DNA from: an uncultured Lachnospiraceae bacterium
GTDB taxonomy: Bacteria > Bacillota > Clostridia > Lachnospirales > Lachnospiraceae
Assembly: GCA_947173495.1 (NCBI GenBank)
Contig: CAMWFQ010000023.1
Coordinates: 1 to 64,000, forward strand
DNA length: 64,000 nucleotides
Direction: 5' to 3'
Shown piece after piece: positions 50,671-58,822 of the stretch. Made by a program: the position numbers and the translations under genes. The first letter of the stretch is position 1. The number at the start of each line of letters is the position of its first letter. The notes beneath the pieces are model-generated. The model saw only the letters and a program-made list of their open reading frames with translations. It did no database searches and was not told the origin of the DNA.

Positions 50671-51402
50671 ATGGAAAATCGGAGAGGACAGGATGAGATA
50701 GAGATTGATCTGATAGAGGTGTTTGGGATCCTGATCGGCAAAATATGGCTGATCATCGGGAGCGGACTGCTGTTTGCACTTGCGGGCTTTCTGATCAGCA
50801 GATATTTGATTACGCCTGTTTATGAGTCAACCACCAAAATCTACATTCTGAATAAAACGGAGAACGCCTCGATTACTTACAGCGATGTGCAGATGGGCAC
50901 ACAGCTGACCAAGGACTATGCGGAGCTGATCGGCAGCAGGTATGTGCTTGAAAAGGTGATTGAGGAGCTTTCGCTTACCATGGAGTATGACGAGCTGTAT
51001 AAAAAAATAAGCGTGGAAACGCCCAGCGATACCCGTATTGTTTCTATCACGGTGGAAAGTATCGATCCGGCGCAGGCCATGGAAGTTGCCAACTGCATCA
51101 GAGAAGTTGCAAGCACCCACATTCAGAATGTCATGGATATCGATGCGGTGAATGTGGTGGAAACTGCGAATTTCCCGGTGGATAAGGCAAAGCCGAGCTG
51201 TGTAAAATGGGCGCTGGCAGGGGGAATTCTGGGATGCTTTATCGTATGTGCCGTTCTTTTGATCCGCTGTCTTTTAGATGATACCATTAAGTCCTCGGAA
51301 GATGTGGAGAAATACCTGAACCTGAGCACGCTTGCGCTGATTCCCATAACGGAGGAAGAATCTTCATCTGTGCGGAAAAGCAGAAAGAAAAGGCAGAGAT
51401 AA
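50671..51402 (+). CDS. Wzz/CpsC-type polysaccharide chain-length and kinase-activator protein
   Basis: 243 residues with the Wzz layout: an N-terminal helix 'KIWLIIGSGLLFALAGFLIS' (near 25-45), an extracytoplasmic domain ('YESTTKIYILNKTENASITY', 'LGSRYVLEKVIEELS-like segment') and a C-terminal helix 'KWALAGGILGCFIVCAVLLI' (near 182-202). The cytoplasmic tail 'DDTIKSSEDVEKYLNLSTL' contacts the CpsD kinase. In Gram-positives CpsC and CpsD form one functional kinase. GGAGAAGTG is upstream. It begins 71 nt after cpsB. Confidence 0.92.
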   Translation: MENRRGQDEIEIDLIEVFGILIGKIWLIIGSGLLFALAGFLISRYLITPVYESTTKIYILNKTENASITYSDVQMGTQLTKDYAELIGSRYVLEKVIEELSLTMEYDELYKKISVETPSDTRIVSITVESIDPAQAMEVANCIREVASTHIQNVMDIDAVNVVETANFPVDKAKPSCVKWALAGGILGCFIVCAVLLIRCLLDDTIKSSEDVEKYLNLSTLALIPITEEESSSVRKSRKKRQR

Positions 51403-51423
51403 AGAGAGGAAAGGAAATCGATT

Positions 51424-52146
51424 ATGCAGAGTGTAAGCTTACATTTTGATCAGGAAGAGGACTACCGTGCCAGAGAGGCTTTTAAAACTTTAAGGAGCAA
51501 TATTGAATTCTGCGGAGAAGAGATCCGGGTGATCGCAATCACAAGCTGTACCCCCAACGAGGGCAAGTCCAGTATTGCCATGGAGGTGGCGAGGGCGTTT
51601 TCGGAAGCGGGAAACCGTACGCTGCTGATCGACGCGGATATGCGTAAATCGGTGTTGATGGGACGTTATAAGACCGGTGCGGTGAAGCTGGGGCTGACCC
51701 ACAGTCTGATCGGAAGGGCGGATTACAAGGAGATCATATGCAGCACGAACCTTTCAAGGCTTTATATGATTTTTTCAGGACCGGTGCCTCCGAATCCCAG
51801 CGAGCTTCTGGGCGGAGATAAGTTTATCGCTCTTCTGAAAACACTGAAGGAGGTCTTTGACTATATTATTGTGGATACCCCGCCTCTGGGAAGTGTAATC
51901 GATGCGGCCGTGACGGCAAAAAGCTGCGATGGTACCGTGCTGGTGGTGGAAAGCAATGCGGTCAGCTATAAATTTGCACAGAGGGTCAAAGAGCAGCTTG
52001 ACAAGACCGGCTGCAGAATACTGGGAACCGTGCTGAATAAGGTGGATATGAGCAGTAAGGGATATTACGGGCATTACGGAAAATATTACGGCAAATATTA
52101 TGGAAAGTACTACGGAAAATATGGGAAAGAAAAGACCCGGGCTTAG
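51424..52146 (+). CDS. CpsD/CapB-type tyrosine-protein kinase
   Basis: 240 residues. BY-kinase with Walker A 'TPNEGKSSIAMEVARAFS', Walker A' 'LLIDADMRKSVLMGRYK' and Walker B 'YIIVDTPPLGSVIDAAVT'. The autophosphorylated C-terminal tail is a run of repeated YYGK/HYGK units ending 'KEKTRA', with about ten Tyr in 20 residues. It governs capsule length and export with Wzz and is dephosphorylated by CpsB. The tail overlaps the start of the next gene in another frame (26 nt if that gene starts at 52121). Confidence 0.93.
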   Translation: MQSVSLHFDQEEDYRAREAFKTLRSNIEFCGEEIRVIAITSCTPNEGKSSIAMEVARAFSEAGNRTLLIDADMRKSVLMGRYKTGAVKLGLTHSLIGRADYKEIICSTNLSRLYMIFSGPVPPNPSELLGGDKFIALLKTLKEVFDYIIVDTPPLGSVIDAAVTAKSCDGTVLVVESNAVSYKFAQRVKEQLDKTGCRILGTVLNKVDMSSKGYYGHYGKYYGKYYGKYYGKYGKEKTRA

Positions 52147-53203
52147 GCTTTGGATGAAAATACTTCTGGGAGTCATACTGGCGTCCGGTATTGCATATTT
52201 GTCTTTTGAAGCAGTCCGCGCCATCGGCGGAGCAAATTTGAAAAAGAAAGCCAGACAGTCAGCGCCGGAGCTGGTGCAGAGGCCGGATGAAGAGATGAGC
52301 CCCGAACAACTTCCGGAGTCGCCGGAAGAAGAAAGGTGGCAGGAGGGATGGATCCGTTATCAGGGAAGGATCTATGCCTATAATGAAGACATCAGAACCT
52401 TTTTATTTATGGGTATTGACAAAAATTCCGATGTGGAGGAAGTGGAAGAGGGGACAGAGGGAGGACAGGCAGATGCCCTGTTTCTGGCGGTTTTGAACCC
52501 TCACCGTAAATTGATTCAGGTGATCGGCATTAACAGAAATACCATGACAGATATTGATGTGTATGACGATCAGGGAGAATATGTGACCACCACGCAGGCG
52601 CAGATCGCAGTACAGCACGGCTTTGGGAACGGTCTGGAGGAGAGCTGTGACTATCAGCAGAGGGCGGTTGAGCGGCTTTTTTATCAGCTGCCCATACATG
52701 GGTATGCGGCGGTAAATATGAGTGCCATCTCCACCATCAATGACGCGGTGGGAGGCGTGGACGTAACGGTGCAGGAGGATCTGACGAAAGTGGACAAAAC
52801 GCTTACAGAGGGCGCTTTGGTGCATCTGACCGGGGAGAGCGCCTTCTGGTATGTGAAATATCGAGATGCAGAGGAATTCGGCTCCGCGGACCGGCGCCTT
52901 GCCAGGCAGAAACAGTACTTAAATGCTCTGATAAAAGCGGCGAAGCAGGCCGCCGGAGAGGATATCACGGTGGCGGGAAGACTCTATCAGGCAATTTCGG
53001 CGCAGATGGTGACAAACATTTCTCTGGATGAGGTGGTCTATCTTGCCCCGCTTCTGGTGAACTACCGGTTTGATGCAGACAGCTTTTATATGCTGGAGGG
53101 AGAAACGGTCATGGGAGAGAGGTTTGAGGAGTTTTATGCAGATGAAGACGCCCTGTATGAGATGATTCTGGAGATCTTTTATGAGGAAATGAAAGATGAA
53201 TAG
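52121..53203 (+). CDS. LCP (LytR-CpsA-Psr) family glycopolymer ligase
   Basis: 360 residues from the ATG at 52121; an upstream in-frame ATG at 52100 is possible. It overlaps the cpsD tail. An N-terminal helix 'ILLGVILASGIAYLSFEAV' anchors an external LCP domain: 'TFLFMGIDKN', 'QADALFLAVLNPHRKLIQV', 'GINRNTMTDIDVYD', and the C-terminal 'FWYVKYRDAEEFGSADRRLARQKQYL' split Arg motif. LCP enzymes attach capsule or teichoic polymers to peptidoglycan. In place of the usual 'IPRDT' it reads 'INRNT', a small variation. It belongs to the capsule operon and overlaps the next gene by 8 nt. Confidence 0.88.
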   Translation: MGKKRPGLRLWMKILLGVILASGIAYLSFEAVRAIGGANLKKKARQSAPELVQRPDEEMSPEQLPESPEEERWQEGWIRYQGRIYAYNEDIRTFLFMGIDKNSDVEEVEEGTEGGQADALFLAVLNPHRKLIQVIGINRNTMTDIDVYDDQGEYVTTTQAQIAVQHGFGNGLEESCDYQQRAVERLFYQLPIHGYAAVNMSAISTINDAVGGVDVTVQEDLTKVDKTLTEGALVHLTGESAFWYVKYRDAEEFGSADRRLARQKQYLNALIKAAKQAAGEDITVAGRLYQAISAQMVTNISLDEVVYLAPLLVNYRFDADSFYMLEGETVMGERFEEFYADEDALYEMILEIFYEEMKDE

Positions 53204-54092
53204 ATGGGGATTGACCTGGAAAAAAGCCTCCGGTCTCAGGATCTTGTGTAGCATTCTTTCAGTCGGCCTGTTTTTGCTGCCAGGGTGCGGCAGCAGAGAG
53301 AAACCGGAACAAATGACAGTGCCGGAACAGAAAGAGATGCCGGAAACGGGGGAGGAGGCGGCGCAGAAGGCAGAAGAGCAGGCGCTTCAGGGCAAAAAAG
53401 AGGGTAAAGAAAGTAAAGAGGAGAGCGGCTGTCTGGGGGAATCTGCCCGGGACGGGACGATAGACTTTCCAGCGCTCCAAAAGATAAACCCTGATATTTT
53501 CGCATGGCTCTATATTCCGGATACTCAAATTGACTGCCCGATCCTTCAGAGCCAGGAGGCGGACGACTATTACGAAAGCCACAATGCCTTTCAGGAGATC
53601 AGCGAGGAGGGGGCGCCGTATACGGAGCTTGCCAATCTCAGGGATATGTGTGATTTCAACACGGTGATTCACGGGAAGAGCTCTTTTCAGGGGGAGGAGA
53701 CGGGTCAGGAAGCTTCTGCAGAGGGAGTGTTTGCGGATCTGAAGAGATTTGCAGATCCTGCGTTTTTTGACAGTCATCAGGAATTTTATATTTACCTGGA
53801 GGATAATCTTCTGACCTATACCATATTTGCAGCCTATGAGAGGGAAAACACCAGCCTGATCCGAAGCTATGACTTCACATACGGCGGGGGCTGCGAAGCA
53901 TTCCTGGAGGATATGTATGGACTGCGGGAAATGGGAAAAAACCTCCGCGAAGGCTGGGAAGACGTGACCCCTTATCATTTTCTTGTAACACTGACCGCTC
54001 ACAGCAGTGAAAATCCGGAAAAACAGTTTGTGGTACTTGGCGCGCTTATATCCGACGCGGCGGGAAAGATCGACCGGCAGGTAGAGTGGTGA
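53196..54092 (+). CDS. Sortase-B-fold lipoprotein with all three catalytic residues replaced
   Basis: 298 residues. Signal sequence with lipobox 'LSVGLFLLPGC' (Cys near 31), a charged linker (32-90), then a class B sortase fold: 'IDFPALQKINPDIFAWLYIP', 'IDCPILQSQEADDYYESHN', 'EGVFADLKRFADPAFFDSHQ', 'NLLTYTIFAAYE'. Canonical class B shows NTVIYGHN, TLSTC and R-[FY]-VV. Here these read 'NTVIHGKS', 'VTLTAHSS' and 'KQFVVLG': His to Lys, Cys to His and Arg to Gln. So it cannot be a normal transpeptidase. It may be a binding or scaffold protein of the capsule assembly. Start overlaps the LCP stop by 8 nt; GAGGAAATG is upstream. Confidence 0.75.
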   Translation: MNRWGLTWKKASGLRILCSILSVGLFLLPGCGSREKPEQMTVPEQKEMPETGEEAAQKAEEQALQGKKEGKESKEESGCLGESARDGTIDFPALQKINPDIFAWLYIPDTQIDCPILQSQEADDYYESHNAFQEISEEGAPYTELANLRDMCDFNTVIHGKSSFQGEETGQEASAEGVFADLKRFADPAFFDSHQEFYIYLEDNLLTYTIFAAYERENTSLIRSYDFTYGGGCEAFLEDMYGLREMGKNLREGWEDVTPYHFLVTLTAHSSENPEKQFVVLGALISDAAGKIDRQVEW

Positions 54093-54215
54093 AACCGGGA
54101 GTACATTCAGCGCTTTGTACTTCCGCATTTGATGATATTTCCATCCCGGCAACAGCCTGGGATGAGAATATATTTCAGGATACCCGGATATCCGGGGGAA
54201 AGGAGGAAATGCCCA

Positions 54216-55040
54216 GTGAAAAGGATGATCGCTCTTGCAGCGGCAGCAGCCATGATTTGCAGTATGCCTGTTATGGCGGCAACGAGCCCCTCTGCGGCAG
54301 CAGTGATGGCCTCTGTTGCCCAAGAGGCAGCTTCCGAAGGCAAATCGGTAGGAGAATATACCAATAATGCGGTGGTAGAGGTTCCAGGTCTGGACGAGGT
54401 GACACCTATCGCTCAGGGAGGACACGTGATCATTAACGGTGCCCCCAGCAATGTGGTCTTCTTTCTGACCAAGCCTTCAGCCAAAACAGTAACGCTTGCC
54501 AGAAACCAGGCGGATGCCCTTGGAGGGAAGGTGCTCAATGTGGTCGGCACCAAATCCCAGGCGGTGGGGAAATTCGAAACAGCCCAGGTAAACTTCTATG
54601 CAAAGGGAGTAAGGACCGGCCAGCTGATCAAAGTCTATCAGCTCATCGATGGTGAGTGGGTAGAGCTTGAGATCGCAGAGATACGGGACGACCATGTGGT
54701 GGTAAACATGACTGCTCATGGGATTCTGGCCTTTATCGAAGTGCCGGAAGCAGAAAACGCAGAGGAACCGAAGACGGAAGCAGCTGAAGTGACGAAAGCG
54801 GAAGCCGCAGAGGAACCGAAGACGGAAGCAGCTGAAGTGACGAAAGCGGAAAGTGCAGAGAAACCGAAGGCAGAATCTGTCAGTGAGCCGAAAGCGGAAG
54901 CCGCAGACAAATCAAAGGCGAAAACGGCTGAAGTGACAAAAACGGAAGCCACAGAGGAGCCGGAGTCGGAAACAGCAAAAAAATCAGAAGCAGGAACTGC
55001 TGAAGAACCGGCAAAGGAAGCTGTCAAAGCGTCGAAATGA
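54216..55040 (+). CDS. Exported protein with Lys/Glu/Pro/Ala repeat tail
   Basis: 274 residues from a GTG at 54216 with AGGAGG at 54201-54206; an upstream frame from 54129 would disturb the signal peptide. Signal peptide 'MIALAAAAAMICSMPVMA' ends before ATSP. A ~150-residue mature domain ('NAVVEVPGLDEVTPIAQGG', 'SKAKTVTLAR-like NVVFFLTKPSAKTVTLARN', 'GRLIKVYQLIDGEWVELEIA') is followed by ~100 residues of acidic, basic-interspersed AEEPKTEAAEVTKAE repeats, without LPxTG. Such proteins sit at this position in many Lachnospiraceae capsule operons; function unknown. The palindrome CCCGGATATCCGGG (54183-54196) precedes the ribosome binding site. Confidence 0.65.
   Translation: MKRMIALAAAAAMICSMPVMAATSPSAAAVMASVAQEAASEGKSVGEYTNNAVVEVPGLDEVTPIAQGGHVIINGAPSNVVFFLTKPSAKTVTLARNQADALGGKVLNVVGTKSQAVGKFETAQVNFYAKGVRTGQLIKVYQLIDGEWVELEIAEIRDDHVVVNMTAHGILAFIEVPEAENAEEPKTEAAEVTKAEAAEEPKTEAAEVTKAESAEKPKAESVSEPKAEAADKSKAKTAEVTKTEATEEPESETAKKSEAGTAEEPAKEAVKASK
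54759..54902 (+). repeat. 48-bp coding tandem repeat
   Basis: Three units begin GCAGAG at 54759, 54807 and 54855. The first two are almost identical and encode AEEPKTEAAEVTKAEA; the third is degenerate. Likely variable in copy number among strains. Confidence 0.8.
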
Positions 55041-55064
55041 GAATGCCGTAGAGTGGTAAACAGT

Positions 55065-55084
55065 CCGCCGCCTTTGGGCGGCGG
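55065..55084 (+). terminator. GC-rich hairpin between the exported protein and the sugar transferase
   Basis: CCGCCGCC-TTTG-GGCGGCGG, a perfect 8-bp stem, 25 nt after the stop. No T-run follows, so partial termination or mRNA end protection is as likely as full termination. Confidence 0.45.
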
Positions 55085-55125
55085 GGTGGGGAGAAGGAAA
55101 ACTCCCGAAAAGGAGAAGCAGATTA

Positions 55126-55830
55126 ATGGAGATAGTGTCAGCCGATGAGACGGACCGCTTAAATATGCAGAGACAGAGAGAAAAAGCTTACAGAAATGAT
55201 TTACAGAGTATTTATGAGAAAAAAAGCAGCGGCTATAAGCTTATGAAGCGGCTGCTTGATATTGTGCTGTCATGTATGGCACTGGTGTGTCTGTCTCCGG
55301 TTTTTCTGGTCTGTGCTCTGGCGATTAAGCTGGAGGATGGCGGGCCGGTATTTTTCGTTCAGCCCAGAGCCGGGAAAAACTTCAGGCTGTTTCACATTTA
55401 TAAATTCCGCAGCATGTATGTAAATGCCGACGAGGATTTTGCGGAGATGATGAAATATAATGAACAGACAGGCCATGCCTTTAAGATCAGAGAGGATCCC
55501 AGGATCACCAGAGTAGGCAGGGTTCTGCGGAGAATGTCTATCGATGAACTGCCTCAGCTGATCAATATCATCAAAGGGGATATGAGTATTGTAGGTCCCC
55601 GCCCCCTTCTGGCATTTCAAATGACGGAATGCAATGACTACCAGAAACAGAGGCTGCTGGTACAGCCCGGCCTGACCTGTTACTGGCAGATCAGCGGCCG
55701 CGCGGACGTCAGGTGGGACGAGTGGGTGGAAATGGATCTGGATTACATAGAAGATATGAGCTTGTGGACAGACGTGAAAATAATTGTAAAGACGATCCCG
55801 GCGATTGTGTCGGGGGAGGGGGCGTATTAG
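55126..55830 (+). CDS. Priming sugar-phosphate transferase (WbaP/CpsE family)
   Basis: 234 residues. It transfers the first sugar phosphate to undecaprenyl phosphate and so starts repeat-unit synthesis. The short monotopic form: one helix 'LLDIVLSCMALVCLSPVFLV' (near 45-65), then 'FRLFHIYKFRSMYVNADEDF', 'RRMSIDELPQLINIIKGDMS', 'IVGPRPLLAF' and 'VQPGLTCYWQISGRADVRWD'. All bacterial-sugar-transferase core motifs are intact. The sugar cannot be told. GGAGAAGC stands upstream. Confidence 0.93.
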   Translation: MEIVSADETDRLNMQRQREKAYRNDLQSIYEKKSSGYKLMKRLLDIVLSCMALVCLSPVFLVCALAIKLEDGGPVFFVQPRAGKNFRLFHIYKFRSMYVNADEDFAEMMKYNEQTGHAFKIREDPRITRVGRVLRRMSIDELPQLINIIKGDMSIVGPRPLLAFQMTECNDYQKQRLLVQPGLTCYWQISGRADVRWDEWVEMDLDYIEDMSLWTDVKIIVKTIPAIVSGEGAY

Positions 55831-55854
55831 GCTGGTTAGTGTGGACTTGAGAAT

Positions 55855-56757
55855 ATGAGGAAAGAAATTGCAGCAGTAGTGGTCACTTATAACCGAAAAG
55901 CATTATTGGAACAGTGCCTTGAGAAAATTATGAGCCAAGAAGATGCTGAGTGTGATGTCATAGTCATTGATAATGCGAGTACTGATGGGACAGGAGAGAT
56001 GATTAAAAGCCGTTTTGACCGGCTGGAGATCACTTATATAAATACAGGTTCAAATCTTGGCGGAGCCGGCGGATTTCAATATGGCGTAAGGCAGGCAGTG
56101 ATTCTGGGATATCAGTATATCTGGATGATGGATGATGATACCCTGCCGAAAGAAAATGCGCTCTGTGAGCTTTTGAAGGCGAATGAGAAATTAAGTGGGA
56201 ACTGGGGATTTCTTTCCAGTGTTGCATATTGGACGGATGGAAACCTCTGCAGCATGAATATTCAGAAAAAGACGATATTCAGGCATGTCGGAAAGCAGGA
56301 ATATCAAGCAGAAATGGCACCGGTGGTAATGTGTTCTTTTGTCTCTCTGCTAGTCAGAGCGAGTGTCGTAAAGTCGGTCGGGCTGCCCATCGGAGAGTAT
56401 TTTATCTGGACAGATGATTACGAATATACAGGCCGGATATCAAGCCAATATCCTTGCTATATGGTTCCTTCAAGTAAAGTTATCCATGCAATGAAAAAAC
56501 ATACGAGAGTGGACTTTGCAACAGATGACAGTTCCAGGATAGACAGATATCACTATATATACAGAAATGATGTTCATTGTTATCGTCGATATGGGGTGAA
56601 AGGATGGCTGTATATTATTTTGAAGGATATGTATACCCTGCTTAATATCATGATAAATTCCAAAGAAAGAAAATGGGAGAAGATGAAGGTGGTGGTGAAG
56701 GGGGTGAAAGAGGGGATTAGTTTTAGACCAAGGGTAGGAAGTGGTAAGTTTTTATAA
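55855..56757 (+). CDS. Glycosyltransferase family 2
   Basis: 300 residues. GT-A fold with 'AAVVVTYNRKALLEQCLEKI', 'DVIVIDNASTDGTGEMI', 'NTGSNLGGAGGFQYGVRQAV' and the DxD-type 'YIWMMDDDTLPKENALCELL'. The pattern resembles GlfT-like galactofuranosyl- or rhamnosyltransferases of capsule clusters. Substrates are not visible. The ribosome binding site is weak. It starts 24 nt after the priming transferase. Confidence 0.9.
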   Translation: MRKEIAAVVVTYNRKALLEQCLEKIMSQEDAECDVIVIDNASTDGTGEMIKSRFDRLEITYINTGSNLGGAGGFQYGVRQAVILGYQYIWMMDDDTLPKENALCELLKANEKLSGNWGFLSSVAYWTDGNLCSMNIQKKTIFRHVGKQEYQAEMAPVVMCSFVSLLVRASVVKSVGLPIGEYFIWTDDYEYTGRISSQYPCYMVPSSKVIHAMKKHTRVDFATDDSSRIDRYHYIYRNDVHCYRRYGVKGWLYIILKDMYTLLNIMINSKERKWEKMKVVVKGVKEGISFRPRVGSGKFL

Positions 56758-56787
56758 AGTATACAGTGGAAAGTATAAATAAACTCG

Positions 56788-58779
56788 ATGAATAAGAAAT
56801 TTAAGGTTAAAAAAATTATAAAATATGAAGCGGGAAAAATATTAGATGCTTCAAATGATAAAATTGAAAAGGCTATCAGCCAGGCAGAGGTTATTTCTTT
56901 TGATATTTATGACACGTTGGTAAAAAGAAATATTAGCAAACCGGAATATTTGCATGATTTAGTAAATGAATGTTTTTTTGAACAGACTGGAATCAGATAT
57001 GAGGGGTATCCAAAGGATAGAATATGGGCGGAAAAGCAGGCGAGAAAAAATGTTCAGAAAGAAGAGATATCTTTGGAGGAAATATTTATATATTTAAAGG
57101 GAATACCCGAAAAGCATAAAGACATACTTCAAATATTGGAAAAGAAAATGGAGCTCAAAGTTTCTTACCCTAATTTCAGAATGCGGGAAATATATAAAAA
57201 AGCATTAAAAGCCGGTAAGCATATTATTATTACATCAGATATGTATTTAGACGAAAACTTGATAAAAGAAATTTTATATAAATGTGGATATTTCGAATAT
57301 GAAAAATTGTATTTATCCTCGTCTTTTGATAAGTGCAAATCAACAGGAAGCATATATGAGGTTATAAAAAGAGATTATTCAGTATATAAGAGAAAAATAT
57401 TGCATATTGGTGATAATGTAAAAGGTGATTATGTTATTCCCAAAATGAAAAATATAGATGCTTTATTAATTGATGGACAAGATAATTTATTATGGTTTTG
57501 GAAAAAAAATAGTAGAAATATAAATGATCAATTTGTATACCAAATGTGGTATTCTTTTTTAAATAATCATATAGAACAGAAGATAAGTGAAACTGCCCGA
57601 ATTGGCTATGAAGTATTAGGTCCAATACTGTTAGGCTTTTGCAGATGGTTAAACGAGAGAGTATATGAGGATAATATCGAAAAGATTTTTTTCTTAAGTC
57701 GAGAGGGAAAAATAATCCAGAAGGCATTTAATAGTTTATATCCGCAAAATAAGATCCCACAATCTTATTTATATGTATCTCGACAATCATTAGTCATTCC
57801 GTTACTTGAAGATGCAGTTGACTTTGACGAAATAATGAGCAGAATAAAATATCTTTTTCATACACCAGTTCCGACGTTGAAAACTATTTTAGAAGTCTGC
57901 AGGTTGAATGAGAGAAAATATTACAAAGAATTAGAAAAAGCCGGGTTACATGAGAATATAGAAATACGGGATGTTCCATTTGAAAAAAAGGAAAAAGTAT
58001 CCTGGATAATAAAGAAATTAGCAAGAGAGCAATTTAGAAAACAAAAAGAATATATTGTAAAGTATTTAGAGGAAAATAGTTTTAAAGGTAAAGTTGCTGT
58101 AGTTGATATAGGTTGGTCCGGAACTATGCAGAGTTCTTTGCAACAGTATCTATTAGACAGTGAGACAATAATTCAAGGTTACTATATTGGTGTAAGAAAT
58201 TTAGAAAAAGATAAACACTATTCGGATCTTTTAAGGAAAGGATACTTATTTGAACCTGGAGAAAATGAGGATTATGATTTAAGAACAAGATTTACAACTG
58301 AAGTTCTGGAAATGTTATTTTTAAATGGCTCCGGCAGCGTAAAGGAGTATGAAAATAAAAAGAATGTAATCCGACCTGTTTTTATGGAAGCTGAATATGG
58401 TAAGGAAGAGAGAAAATTTGTAGATAGGTTACAGAAGTCGGCATTGGAATTTTTGTATCTAGTAGAAAAAGATAAATTATATAGTAAAGTGCCATTACCA
58501 GTGAATACTATTATGAATATGTATTCACGTTTTGCAGTGCGCCCCAAATATTCTACAGTAGAATTATTTAAAGGTTTCCAAGTCCTAAATGGTAAAACGA
58601 GAAAAATTTTACCAGATCATAGTTTATCTTACTATTTGTGTAATTTTCAGAAATTCAGGATAGACTTGGGTGAAAGTTCATGTAAAATATTTTTTCTTAA
58701 GCAGATTTTCAAAATAGATTTACCGTATTATGAATGGCTATGCTTATTACTGAAAAGAAGGAATCAGAAAAACAAGTAA
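56788..58779 (+). CDS. Large HAD-family protein of polysaccharide clusters (COG5610-like)
   Basis: 663 residues. N-terminal ~230 residues are a HAD domain with 'VISFDIYDTLVKRN' (motif I), 'HIIITSDMYLDENLI' (motif II) and 'KILHIGDNVKGDYVIPKM' (motif III/IV). The C-terminal ~430 residues contain 'EKIFFLSREGKIIQKAFNSL', 'AVVDIGWSGTMQSSLQQYLL' and helical segments of unknown fold. Such proteins occur in capsule and O-antigen loci; a glycan phosphatase or phosphotransfer role is guessed. The base composition is much more AT-rich than its neighbours, suggesting transfer. Confidence 0.8.
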   Translation: MNKKFKVKKIIKYEAGKILDASNDKIEKAISQAEVISFDIYDTLVKRNISKPEYLHDLVNECFFEQTGIRYEGYPKDRIWAEKQARKNVQKEEISLEEIFIYLKGIPEKHKDILQILEKKMELKVSYPNFRMREIYKKALKAGKHIIITSDMYLDENLIKEILYKCGYFEYEKLYLSSSFDKCKSTGSIYEVIKRDYSVYKRKILHIGDNVKGDYVIPKMKNIDALLIDGQDNLLWFWKKNSRNINDQFVYQMWYSFLNNHIEQKISETARIGYEVLGPILLGFCRWLNERVYEDNIEKIFFLSREGKIIQKAFNSLYPQNKIPQSYLYVSRQSLVIPLLEDAVDFDEIMSRIKYLFHTPVPTLKTILEVCRLNERKYYKELEKAGLHENIEIRDVPFEKKEKVSWIIKKLAREQFRKQKEYIVKYLEENSFKGKVAVVDIGWSGTMQSSLQQYLLDSETIIQGYYIGVRNLEKDKHYSDLLRKGYLFEPGENEDYDLRTRFTTEVLEMLFLNGSGSVKEYENKKNVIRPVFMEAEYGKEERKFVDRLQKSALEFLYLVEKDKLYSKVPLPVNTIMNMYSRFAVRPKYSTVELFKGFQVLNGKTRKILPDHSLSYYLCNFQKFRIDLGESSCKIFFLKQIFKIDLPYYEWLCLLLKRRNQKNK

Positions 58780-58822
58780 ATATAAACAGGGGGCCTGAGA
58801 TAAGCAGAGTAAAGGAAAAAGT

